Of a stretch of 64,000 nucleotides of DNA, positions 1-7,847 are shown piece after piece; positions within the stretch are counted from its first letter, which is position 1, and each line of letters begins with the position of its first letter. The notes below the pieces were generated by a model. The model ran no database searches. It saw only the letters and a list, made by a program, of their open reading frames with translations, and was not told the origin of the DNA. The DNA comes from G963666535 sp963666535 (GTDB lineage: Bacteria > Bacillota > Clostridia > Oscillospirales > Oscillospiraceae): NCBI GenBank assembly GCA_963666535.1, contig OY762913.1, positions 1,240,001 through 1,304,000 on the forward strand, written 5' to 3'. The translations under genes were made by a program, and so were the position numbers.

Positions 1-1
1 G

Positions 2-403
2 CGGGGTGGAATCCCCTTTGGCGTGGCACTGGGACTTTCTCATTGGGGGGCTTTTTTTGCCAGCGTGGCGGGAAATCTATTCCCCGTACCATTTATTTTG
101 ATGTTCATTCGGCGCATTTTTTGGTGGATGCGAACGCATATGCCGCGGTTTAACAATTTGGTAGACCGAATGGAACGGAAGGCGCACACAAAGGGTCGCA
201 TTATGCAGAAATACAGCACCATCGGCTTGTGTCTGCTGGTGGCCATCCCCCTGCCGGGAACCGGCGCGTGGACAGGCTCTTTGGTGGCGGCCCTGTTGGA
301 TATCCGCATGAAAAAGGCCATCCCCTCTATTGCGGCGGGCGTGCTGATCGCAGGTTTTTTGGTGAGCGGGATCACTTATGGATTTGTGTTTTTGATCCAA
401 TAA
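2..403 (+). CDS. COG2426-type small multi-drug export / membrane protein, 5' truncated
   Basis: The reading frame is open to the left edge, so the N-terminus lies outside the window; a GTG at 23 is internal. The visible part starts RGIPFGVALGLS, which resembles the conserved N-terminal loop of COG2426 ('small multi-drug export') integral membrane proteins. It is followed by a hydrophobic segment (VAGNLFPVPFILMFI), a basic cytoplasmic stretch, a second conserved loop PLPGTGAWTGSLVA and a C-terminal membrane helix. The family has no firm biochemical role, and the export function is only a database name. A small unknown membrane protein follows after 56 nt in the same direction. Confidence 0.75.
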   Translation, partial: RGGIPFGVALGLSHWGAFFASVAGNLFPVPFILMFIRRIFWWMRTHMPRFNNLVDRMERKAHTKGRIMQKYSTIGLCLLVAIPLPGTGAWTGSLVAALLDIRMKKAIPSIAAGVLIAGFLVSGITYGFVFLIQ

Positions 404-459
404 CTGCGGCACCGAGGGCATTCCTCCGGCATAGGATATACCGGATGGAGGTGGCGCTC

Positions 460-789
460 ATGCTGGCCTTTTTTGAGGTTTTGCTGGCGACTATGGCAGT
501 GATTGGGCTTATTTCCCTAGGATGGTTTCTGTTTGGGCGGCTGCTTATGCCAATCAGCCAGACGGAGGTGTACGCCGTCGTTCCAGCCTCCGGCGACGGG
601 GCGCTGCTGGAACAGACGGTCAAAGGCCTTTTGTGGCAGAAAAGCGGGGAAACGACACGTTTTTTGGTGGTCATTGCCGATGACGGACTGAGCGAAGAGG
701 GACGTGACATTGCCGCGCGACTGGCACAGCGCAGCGGCGTTGTTTTTTGCCCCATGGAGGAGCTTTGTACGAAGATGCGATCAAAGTGA
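460..789 (+). CDS. Hypothetical membrane-anchored protein, 109 aa
   Basis: I do not recognise this family. The ATG at 460 was chosen because GGAGGT lies 7 nt upstream (447-452); an ATG at 445 has no such site. The protein has one N-terminal membrane helix (about residues 2-27, LLATMAVIGLISLGWFLFG). A soluble domain of about 80 residues follows, with alternating strand/helix character (TEVYAVVPASGDG, RFLVVIADDGLS). The pattern vaguely recalls the start of a nucleotide-sugar binding fold but is too short for a glycosyltransferase. It ends 14 nt before recD2, so the two are probably co-transcribed. Confidence 0.6.
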   Translation: MLAFFEVLLATMAVIGLISLGWFLFGRLLMPISQTEVYAVVPASGDGALLEQTVKGLLWQKSGETTRFLVVIADDGLSEEGRDIAARLAQRSGVVFCPMEELCTKMRSK

Positions 790-803
790 CGGGAGGCGGG
801 GCT

Positions 804-3014
804 GTGGAAAATCCCGTGCTTGAAAACCAGATAGAGGGGACAGCCGCTTCTGTCATCTATCAGAACGAGGAAAATGGGTACACCGTTTTACGTATGACGG
901 TGGCGGAAGAAGAGATCACGGCCGTAGGCTGTATGCCCGGCATCGCGCCCGGTGAGCGGTTGCTCCTGCAGGGGAAATGGACCAATCACGCCGCTTATGG
1001 ACGCCAGTTCAAGGCCGAGGTGGTGGAACGCCGCCTGCCGGAGGGAACCAGGGCTGTGTTTGAGTATCTGGCCTCTGGGGTCATCCGGGGGATCGGCACC
1101 GCGACCGCCCGCCGCTTGGTGGATGAATTTGGGGCAGAGGCTCTGACGGTACTGGAAGAGGAGCCTGAGAAGCTAACCCGCCTCAAGGGGGTTACCCTTA
1201 AGCGGGCGCGGTCGATTAGCGATGCGTTCCGCAAACAGATGGGAATGCGGCATCTGTTGGAGTTTTTGACGGCTCATTCACTGCCCGCACAGCTTGGAGT
1301 GCCGCTGTTTCGACGCTATGGCGATTCGGCGCTGGTGGTGGTCAAGGCAAATCCGTATTTGCTGGTGGATGAGGAATTAAATGTTCCTTTTTCTACCGCC
1401 GACCGGCTGGCCCTGTCTCTGCACATTGAAGGGGACGATCCTCTGCGTCTGGAGGCGGGGCTGACCTATGAATTGGTACATAATCTTAGCAACGGGCATA
1501 CGTTTTTGCCACGTCACAAGCTGCTGGAGGCCACGGCGAGACTGCTGAGTATGGAGCGCGAGTGTCTGGAAAGCGCACTGGATGCTTTGCTTGGGCGCAA
1601 CGAGCTTGTAGAGGAGGCAGTGGCGGGCGAGGATGCGGTGTACCTTGCCCCGATCCACGGTGCGGAGTGCTATGTAGCGGACCGGCTGGCTGAAATGAGC
1701 GGGGCGGAGCTGCTGCCCCCTCACGACCTGGACAAGCTGATGGTTCGCATTCAAAAGGAGAACGGAATTACCTACGCCCCACAGCAGAAGCAGGCGATCC
1801 AGCTGGCAGCATGCCGCCAGGTGATGCTGCTGACGGGTGGGCCGGGCACCGGAAAGACTACCTCGCTGCGGGGGGTCCTTGCTCTGTTCGACCACCTTGG
1901 GCTGAACACGGCGCTGGCGGCGCCGACCGGCCGGGCGGCCAAGCGGCTGGGAGAATTGTGCGGTACGGATGCCGCCACCATCCACCGCCTGCTGGAGACC
2001 CAGTTCGATGCGGTGTCGGGACAGCTTGTGTTTGCCCACGATGAAAGCGATCCGCTGCCGGCGGATGCCGTGATTGTGGACGAGACCTCCATGGTGGATA
2101 TTCACTTGATGCGTGCACTGCTGGGCGCGTTGCGCAGCGACTGTCGGCTGATCTTAGTGGGAGACCCCGATCAGCTGCCCTCCGTCGGCCCAGGTAATCT
2201 GCTGTCCGATTTACTGCGCAGCGCAGCCGTACCAGCAGTTTGCCTGACAGAGATATTTCGCCAGGCCGCAGAAAGTGCGATCGTCCGGAACGCTCACAGC
2301 GTCAACAGCGGAATCGTACCCGATTTGCAGGATAATAAGGGGGATTTCTTTTTTCTTGGCCGCCGCAGTCAAGAACAGGCGGTGGAGACCATTGTGGAAC
2401 TTTGCCGGACCCGTCTGCCCCAAAATATGGGTATTCCAGCTGAGCAGATTCAGGTACTCTCTCCCACGCGCCGCGGCCCCTGCGGTACCGTGGCACTGAA
2501 CCGGGCGCTGCAAGCGGCCCTGAATCCACCGGCGGAGGGAAAGGGAGAGCGCATCTTCGGCGACTATGTGTTCCGCGAGGGCGACCGCGTGATGCAGGTA
2601 AAGAATAATTACGATGTTTTGTGGCGTGAACCGGCCAGCTTGCAGGGCGGTATGGGTATTTTTAACGGAGATATCGGTCGGGTAAGTACCGTGGACAACA
2701 AAGCCGGAACGGTCAAAGTGGATTTCGAGGGACGGGAAGTGGATTATACCACTGATATGCTCAACGAGCTGGAACCTGCCTATGCGGTCACCGTCCATAA
2801 GGCACAAGGCAGCGAGTACCGCACGGTGATCCTGTCTGGAATGAGTGGCCCTCCCATGCTGCTGACCAGAGGGGTGCTGTATACAGCGATCACCCGGGCG
2901 AGGGAACTGCTTATTATTGTCGGGGAGGCGGATGTGGTGGAACGCATGACCGCCAATGACCGTCAGACAAGAAGATACAGCGGACTGAGGGCCCGTATGA
3001 CAGGATACAGATAG
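804..3014 (+). CDS. recD2: ATP-dependent RecD-like DNA helicase RecD2
   Basis: 736 aa, superfamily 1B 5'-3' DNA helicase of the RecD2/TraA type, which acts in DNA repair independently of RecBC. The GTG at 804 is preferred because GGGAGG lies 7 nt upstream (791-796). The N-terminal part carries an OB-like domain and helix-hairpin-helix repeats (ASGVIRGIGTATARRLVDE, TRLKGVTLKRARSI). The helicase core has Walker A GGPGTGKTT near residue 345, Walker B VIVDETSMVD near 422, GDPDQLPSVGPG, and the C-terminal motif AVTVHKAQGSEY followed by TAITRAREL. Length and motif order are those of full RecD2. Confidence 0.95.
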   Translation: MENPVLENQIEGTAASVIYQNEENGYTVLRMTVAEEEITAVGCMPGIAPGERLLLQGKWTNHAAYGRQFKAEVVERRLPEGTRAVFEYLASGVIRGIGTATARRLVDEFGAEALTVLEEEPEKLTRLKGVTLKRARSISDAFRKQMGMRHLLEFLTAHSLPAQLGVPLFRRYGDSALVVVKANPYLLVDEELNVPFSTADRLALSLHIEGDDPLRLEAGLTYELVHNLSNGHTFLPRHKLLEATARLLSMERECLESALDALLGRNELVEEAVAGEDAVYLAPIHGAECYVADRLAEMSGAELLPPHDLDKLMVRIQKENGITYAPQQKQAIQLAACRQVMLLTGGPGTGKTTSLRGVLALFDHLGLNTALAAPTGRAAKRLGELCGTDAATIHRLLETQFDAVSGQLVFAHDESDPLPADAVIVDETSMVDIHLMRALLGALRSDCRLILVGDPDQLPSVGPGNLLSDLLRSAAVPAVCLTEIFRQAAESAIVRNAHSVNSGIVPDLQDNKGDFFFLGRRSQEQAVETIVELCRTRLPQNMGIPAEQIQVLSPTRRGPCGTVALNRALQAALNPPAEGKGERIFGDYVFREGDRVMQVKNNYDVLWREPASLQGGMGIFNGDIGRVSTVDNKAGTVKVDFEGREVDYTTDMLNELEPAYAVTVHKAQGSEYRTVILSGMSGPPMLLTRGVLYTAITRARELLIIVGEADVVERMTANDRQTRRYSGLRARMTGYR

Positions 3015-3104
3015 CTTCCATTATGCGGAAATCTGTGATATACTAGGGAAAAGAGGATGATCGGAGAAGAAACTCGTTGTCTGCAAATAAGGAGGAGGAG
3101 CGTC

Positions 3105-3767
3105 ATGACGAAAGGATTTTTCTCTTACCTGTTGGATCTGCTTTTCCCACCGCGCTGTCCGTTTTGTCAGCACCTGCTCAAAAAGCGGGAGCGGTTGCTA
3201 TGCGGCGGCTGCCAGAAGGAACTGCCCTGGATTGTGGGAGCAGATGCGGAACAGACCGGCGAATTTTTTGCCCTGTGCGTGTCCACCCTTTGGTATCAGG
3301 GGGAGGTGCGTAAATCCTTTCTGCGGTATAAGTTTTCCGGGCGGCAGGGATATGCCACCGCGTACGGCACCTTGATGGCGCAATGCATCCGGGATCACTT
3401 GGATGGGCGGTATGACCTGATCACCTGGGTGCCGCTCAGCCGTAAAAGTCTGAAAAAGCGGGGCTACGACCAGGCTATGCTGCTTGCTATGGCGGTGGCG
3501 CTGGAATTAGACAACGTAGCGGTGGAAACACTGTGCAAAGCGAGGGAGACCGAAACCCAATCCCGACTTGCCGAGCAAAGTGCCCGCCGCGCAAACGTAC
3601 TGGGCGTTTATGAGGTGATTGACCGGGAACTGATCACCAATCGGCGCATCCTGTTGGTGGATGATGTGGTGACCACGGGGTCCACGCTGTCCGAATGTGC
3701 CCGGTCCCTGCGGACGGGTGGGGCGGCTGAGGTGGTTTGCGCCACACTGGCACGCGCCAGAAAGTGA
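3105..3767 (+). CDS. comF: ComF family amidophosphoribosyltransferase-like protein
   Basis: 220 aa. The ATG at 3105 has GGAGGAGG directly upstream (3091-3098). The N-terminus has a four-cysteine zinc-ribbon (CPFCQHLL, then CGGCQKEL). The C-terminus has a type I phosphoribosyltransferase signature, ILLVDDVVTTGSTLSECA, with the acidic pair followed by the PRPP loop. ComF/ComFC proteins take part in DNA uptake in competent bacteria, but homologues occur widely in bacteria not known to be transformable, so the role here is open. It lies 90 nt downstream of recD2 on the same strand. Confidence 0.9.
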   Translation: MTKGFFSYLLDLLFPPRCPFCQHLLKKRERLLCGGCQKELPWIVGADAEQTGEFFALCVSTLWYQGEVRKSFLRYKFSGRQGYATAYGTLMAQCIRDHLDGRYDLITWVPLSRKSLKKRGYDQAMLLAMAVALELDNVAVETLCKARETETQSRLAEQSARRANVLGVYEVIDRELITNRRILLVDDVVTTGSTLSECARSLRTGGAAEVVCATLARARK

Positions 3768-3795
3768 GAAAAACCGAAATGTTTGCAGTTTAACG

Positions 3796-3824
3796 TTGAA
3801 AACGGCCGCTGGATTGTATATAAT
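3796..3824 (+). promoter_or_regulatory. Sigma-A promoter of the mreB homologue
   Basis: A -35 box TTGAAA (3796-3801) is separated by 17 nt from a perfect TATAAT (3819-3824). It lies about 97 nt upstream of the ATG at 3921, so the mreB homologue has its own promoter and leader although comF ends just upstream. Confidence 0.75.
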
Positions 3825-3920
3825 GATTTATATTTTGATTACATTGCGGCAATACAGGGATAAGCTGTGTCGTGCCGGGCTAAAATAACTTGAGAACAAC
3901 GAAGAATAGGAATGATAAAC

Positions 3921-4949
3921 ATGGGTATGTTCACGAAAGACATCGGTATTGATCTGGGAACAGCTTCAATTTTGGTATTTGTAAAAGGAAAGGGCGTTGT
4001 TCTGCGCGAACCTTCCGTGGTGGCCTTGGATAAGAACACCGGAAAGCTCCTGAAGGTTGGCACCGAAGCCCAGCAGATGCTGGGCCGTACACCGGGTAAC
4101 ATTATTGCGATCCGGCCTCTGCGAGAGGGCGTTATTTCCGACTATGATATGACCGAGCGTATGCTGAAGGAATTTATCAAAAAGGTGAGCAACAGCCATA
4201 TTTTCAAGCCACGTGTCGTCATCTGCGTCCCCTCCGGCATCACTGAGGTTGAGGAGCGCGCCGTGATCGACGCAGGCATTCAGGCGGGTGCTCGCCGCGT
4301 TTATTTGATTGAGGAGCCTGTGGCTGCGGCCATCGGAGCCGGCATCGACATTACCCAACCGGACGGGCACATGGTGGTGGATATCGGCGGCGGCACAGCA
4401 GATATTGCGGTTATTTCTCTGTCCGGCGTGGTGGAATCTACCTCAATTAAAATCGCGGGTGACCAGTTCAACGAGGCCGTTGTAAAATACATACGGCGCA
4501 AGCACAATGTGCTGATCGGCGAACGGACCGCGGAAGAACTGAAAATGTCCATTGGCTGCGTGTTCCCCCGCCCGGAGGAAGTCTCCATGGAGGTTAAAGG
4601 CCGCTGCCTGATGACCGGCCTGCCCCGCGTGTTTACAGTGACATCCTCGGAGATGATTGAGGCATTTGAGGAGGTTTCAGGTCGCATTCTGGAGGCGATC
4701 CACAGTGTTTTGGAGCGTACGCCCCCCGAGCTCGTGGCCGATATTTCCACCAATGGCATTATTATGACCGGCGGTGGCAGCCTTGTCTGGGGGTTTGACA
4801 AGCTGATCGAATCCCACACCGGGATCGAGACCCGTGTCGCCGACGATGCCATCTCCTGCGTTGCCTATGGCTGCGGCAACTCGCTGGAATCTTTGAACGA
4901 TATGCAGGACGGCACCATGAATCTCTCTCGTCGCAAGCAGATGCACTGA
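3921..4949 (+). CDS. mreB: Rod-shape-determining protein, MreB/Mbl family actin homologue
   Basis: 342 aa. Bacterial actin that polymerises on the inner membrane face and guides the elongation machinery. The ATP-binding phosphate 1 loop (DIGIDLGTAS) is at the N-terminus, phosphate 2 VVDIGGGTADIAVISLSG is near the middle, and the adenosine loop IIMTGGGSLVWGFDKLI is near the C-terminus. The ATG at 3921 (MGMFTKDIG) fits homologues and has AGG about 10 nt upstream; ATG 3912 is an alternative. No mreC or mreD follows: a terminator comes directly after the stop, so this is a monocistronic mreB/mbl-type paralogue. The paralogue class cannot be fixed from sequence reading alone. Confidence 0.93.
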   Translation: MGMFTKDIGIDLGTASILVFVKGKGVVLREPSVVALDKNTGKLLKVGTEAQQMLGRTPGNIIAIRPLREGVISDYDMTERMLKEFIKKVSNSHIFKPRVVICVPSGITEVEERAVIDAGIQAGARRVYLIEEPVAAAIGAGIDITQPDGHMVVDIGGGTADIAVISLSGVVESTSIKIAGDQFNEAVVKYIRRKHNVLIGERTAEELKMSIGCVFPRPEEVSMEVKGRCLMTGLPRVFTVTSSEMIEAFEEVSGRILEAIHSVLERTPPELVADISTNGIIMTGGGSLVWGFDKLIESHTGIETRVADDAISCVAYGCGNSLESLNDMQDGTMNLSRRKQMH

Positions 4950-4962
4950 TGAAAAAACCAAC

Positions 4963-4998
4963 AAAAAGGAACTGACCGGGATCGGCCAGTTCCTTTTT
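4963..4998. terminator. Bidirectional rho-independent terminator between mreB and murC
   Basis: Inverted repeat AAAAAGGAACTG / CAGTTCCTTTTT with a 12-13 nt loop, T-run on both strands, placed between the convergent genes mreB and murC. Confidence 0.85.
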
Positions 4999-5026
4999 AA
5001 TTTCAATGCAGGGGGAAATTGTCAGA

Positions 5027-6394
5027 TTAGTCCACCAGTGCTTCTCCCACGGTGTAAATATCACCGGCACCCACGGTGAGAATCAGATCACCGGGTTGGG
5101 CATTTGCCCGCAGAAAGGCGGTTACCTCAGTTAGGGTTGGGAAATAGTGGGAACCGGGGATCTGCTCCGACAAATCCCGGGAAGAAATCCCCAACGTGTT
5201 CTTCTCCCGAGCGGCATAAATCTCTGCCAGCACGGTGATGTCAGGCCGGCGTAATTGCTCCACAAAGTCTGGAAACAGAGCCTTGGTGCGGGAATAGGTG
5301 TGAGGCTGAAATGCGCAGAGAATGCGCTTGTAGTCAAAGCCATTGGCGGCATTAAACAGCGCCGCCAGCTCGCCGGGGTGGTGGGCATAGTCGTCAAAAA
5401 CGTCAGCGCCGTTGCAGGTCCCCTTCCGCTCAAAGCGGCGGCCCGCACCGTGGAAGGCGGCCAGCCCCTCGGACACGGCGGCAGCGGGGATGTGAAGCGC
5501 GATGGCAGCGGCAGTGGCAGCCAGCGCGTTTTTTACATTATGAACACCGGGGATCTGCAGTTCCACATGCGTGAAGCAGGCGCCCTGATACTGCACATCA
5601 AAGGAAGGGAAACCGTTTTCCCAGACAAGGTTTTCGGCGCGGACATCGCCTTTTTCCAGTCCGAAGGTAAGCATAGGGCGGTTAAGCGGCGTGAGTGCTT
5701 CCATGGTGTTTTGATCCTCTGCATTGGCGATGATGACGCCGTCTTCCGGTACCAAGCCGGCAAAGCGACGAAAGGAATGCTCCACATCTTCCAGATCCTT
5801 GAAGAAATCCAGATGGTCGGCTTCAATATTCAGCACAACGGCCACAGTGGGGAAGAAGGAAAGAAAAGAATTGCAGTATTCGCAGGACTCCAATATAATG
5901 GTGTTTCCCTTGCCCACCCGATGTCCGGCGCCCAAAAGAGGCAATGTGCCGCCGATCATCACAGTGGGATCCAGTTGGGCGGCCATGATGATGTGGGTGC
6001 ACATGGAGGTGGTTGTGGTTTTTCCATGGGTGCCGGAGATACACAGCGCGTTCTGATAGGAGCGCATCAGCGCCCCCCACGCTTCCGCACGGGCAAAGAC
6101 CGGCAGTCCCTTGTCGATTGCCGCTGCAATCTCAGGATTTTCATCGTGAACGGCGGCAGTGCGGATCAAAAGTTCTGCATTCCCAATGTTTTCCGCGCTG
6201 TGGCCGATGGCCACGGGGATACCGAGACTGCGCAGGTGGCACACGGAGGAGCTTTCGTTCATGTCGGAGCCGGTGATAGCCATACCCATGCCATGAAGCA
6301 CCTCTGCCAGGGGGGCCATAGAAACGCCGCCGATTCCCACCAGATGGGCGCGGCGACCGGGTTTGATGTAATCTTGTATATTATGAAGTGCCAT
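5027..6394 (-). CDS. murC: UDP-N-acetylmuramate--L-alanine ligase
   Basis: 455 aa Mur ligase that adds L-Ala to UDP-MurNAc in cytoplasmic peptidoglycan precursor synthesis. The N-terminal Rossmann-like domain has HLVGIGGVSMAPLAEVL. The ATP loop reads SGTHGKTTTTSMC, and the middle domain has NIEADHLDFF. The C-terminal domain carries FDDYAHHPGEL and FQPHTYSRTK, both typical of MurC. The ATG at 6394 is preferred over a GTG at 6406 because AAAGGTG lies about 10 nt upstream. It is transcribed alone, convergent with mreB and divergent from cca. Confidence 0.95.
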   Translation of the reverse strand: MALHNIQDYIKPGRRAHLVGIGGVSMAPLAEVLHGMGMAITGSDMNESSSVCHLRSLGIPVAIGHSAENIGNAELLIRTAAVHDENPEIAAAIDKGLPVFARAEAWGALMRSYQNALCISGTHGKTTTTSMCTHIIMAAQLDPTVMIGGTLPLLGAGHRVGKGNTIILESCEYCNSFLSFFPTVAVVLNIEADHLDFFKDLEDVEHSFRRFAGLVPEDGVIIANAEDQNTMEALTPLNRPMLTFGLEKGDVRAENLVWENGFPSFDVQYQGACFTHVELQIPGVHNVKNALAATAAAIALHIPAAAVSEGLAAFHGAGRRFERKGTCNGADVFDDYAHHPGELAALFNAANGFDYKRILCAFQPHTYSRTKALFPDFVEQLRRPDITVLAEIYAAREKNTLGISSRDLSEQIPGSHYFPTLTEVTAFLRANAQPGDLILTVGAGDIYTVGEALVD

Positions 6395-6634
6395 GGGTTT
6401 ACACACCTTTATTAGAAGTTTATAATAGTGGTTACAAAATCAATGACGGAAAAGGAACGTTTTCAGTGATCCAGACATGAGGGCAACGCGATAGGTAGCA
6501 GTTCATGCTAATCATTGACCGCTGGCGTGCTGGCGTTTTTGAATATTCCATCCGTATGATAACAGGGCCAAAGATATTATATGCCCCCGTGCAAGGAATA
6601 GCAACGGGAAATCCCTCGAAAGCTGGTGATAAAA

Positions 6635-7798
6635 ATGCAATGGTGCGAGGTGCCAAGCTTTGTCGAAGAATGTTGTGAGCGCTTATGGGCGGTGGGGTAT
6701 GAAGCGTACCCGGTTGGGGGCTGTGTACGGGATGTCCTGCTGGGGCGGGAACCCGGGGATTGGGATGTGACAACCTCTGCCCTGCCGTGGCAGGTACAGG
6801 CATTGTTTGAACACACCATTCCAACGGGGCTTGCCCACGGGACGGTTACCGTTCGACTGGAGAAACAATCCATTGAGGTAACGACCTTTCGCAGTGACGG
6901 AGATTATACGGACGGCCGCCATCCGGCCCAGGTGTGCTTTGGCGGCAGTTTGACGGGGGATCTGGCCCGTCGGGATTTTACCGTCAACGCCATGGCGCTG
7001 GACCGCACGGGCAAGCTGATTGATCCCTTTGACGGGGCAAAGGATCTGAAAAACCGACTTCTCCGCTGCGTGGGAGAGCCAGAAAAGCGGTTTGGGGAGG
7101 ACGCGCTGCGGATGCTTCGGGGAGTGCGTTTTTCTGCTCAGCTTGGATTTGAATTAGAAGTGCACACAAGGCGGGCCATACTAGATTGCGCCCATCGCGC
7201 TATGCTTCTTTCAGCAGAGCGTGTGCGGACAGAACTGGAAAAAACGCTGTGTTCCCCCCATCCGGAGCGGGCAGGGTGGTTCTTCGAATTCGGATTACTG
7301 CGCCGCTGGACCGAGACCGCGGCTGTTCCGTCGCTGCCCCATTTGGGACGGTGCTATTCCGAGCCGCTGCACGCATGGACGGCGTTGGCTTTTGACCTGC
7401 TGCGAGGCGGGAGCATTACCCATACGGACGCTTTTTTGCATCAGCTGAGGTTGGACGGAGAGACAGAGCGGACGGCGGCGGCGGCAGTGGAAATTCTGCA
7501 GGACGGTGTCCCTAAAACGGAATTGGATTGGCGCAGAAGATTAGCAACCCATGGGAAAGCCGCGGCTGAGGCTGCCGCCACGGTGGAGGGGGATACCCTG
7601 CTTAGCCGTGTCTTGGAGCAGAACCCTTGTTACCAGGTGCGCGGGCTTGCCTTGTCCGGCGGCGAGCTGCAGGTGCTGGGGTACACGGGACAGGCGATCG
7701 GGGCAGCACAGCGAGCTTTGCTGGAGCATGTGCTGGAGCACCCAGATGCAAATGAAAAGAGCACACTGATGGTTTGGCTGAAGACCAGACAGTGGTGA
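6635..7798 (+). CDS. cca: CCA tRNA nucleotidyltransferase, class II
   Basis: 387 aa. It adds or repairs the 3' CCA of tRNAs with CTP and ATP. The N-terminal nucleotidyltransferase signature GGCVRDVLLGREPGDWDVTT contains the DxD metal pair. It is followed by the RRDFTVNAMALD motif and FGEDALRMLRGVRFSAQLGF of the neck domain. The start is ATG 6635 (a GTG lies at 6626), and its Shine-Dalgarno (GGTGAT) is weak. The 240 nt divergent space to murC presumably holds both promoters, which I could not place convincingly. A strong terminator follows immediately. Confidence 0.93.
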   Translation: MQWCEVPSFVEECCERLWAVGYEAYPVGGCVRDVLLGREPGDWDVTTSALPWQVQALFEHTIPTGLAHGTVTVRLEKQSIEVTTFRSDGDYTDGRHPAQVCFGGSLTGDLARRDFTVNAMALDRTGKLIDPFDGAKDLKNRLLRCVGEPEKRFGEDALRMLRGVRFSAQLGFELEVHTRRAILDCAHRAMLLSAERVRTELEKTLCSPHPERAGWFFEFGLLRRWTETAAVPSLPHLGRCYSEPLHAWTALAFDLLRGGSITHTDAFLHQLRLDGETERTAAAAVEILQDGVPKTELDWRRRLATHGKAAAEAAATVEGDTLLSRVLEQNPCYQVRGLALSGGELQVLGYTGQAIGAAQRALLEHVLEHPDANEKSTLMVWLKTRQW

Positions 7799-7843
7799 AA
7801 AAACAGCAAGGCGCATCCCAGTGGGATGCGCCTTGCTGTTTTT
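7799..7843. terminator. Bidirectional rho-independent terminator between cca and the hydrogenase operon
   Basis: Long perfect stem (ACAGCAAGGCGCATCCCA paired with its complement), almost no loop, flanked by A-run and T-run. It sits between convergent cca and the hydrogenase catalytic subunit gene. Confidence 0.92.
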
Positions 7844-7847
7844 GAGG

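Noticed and set aside
5255..6415. 386-codon plus-strand open frame opposite murC
   Set aside because: murC on the minus strand has complete Mur-ligase motifs; the plus-strand translation has none.
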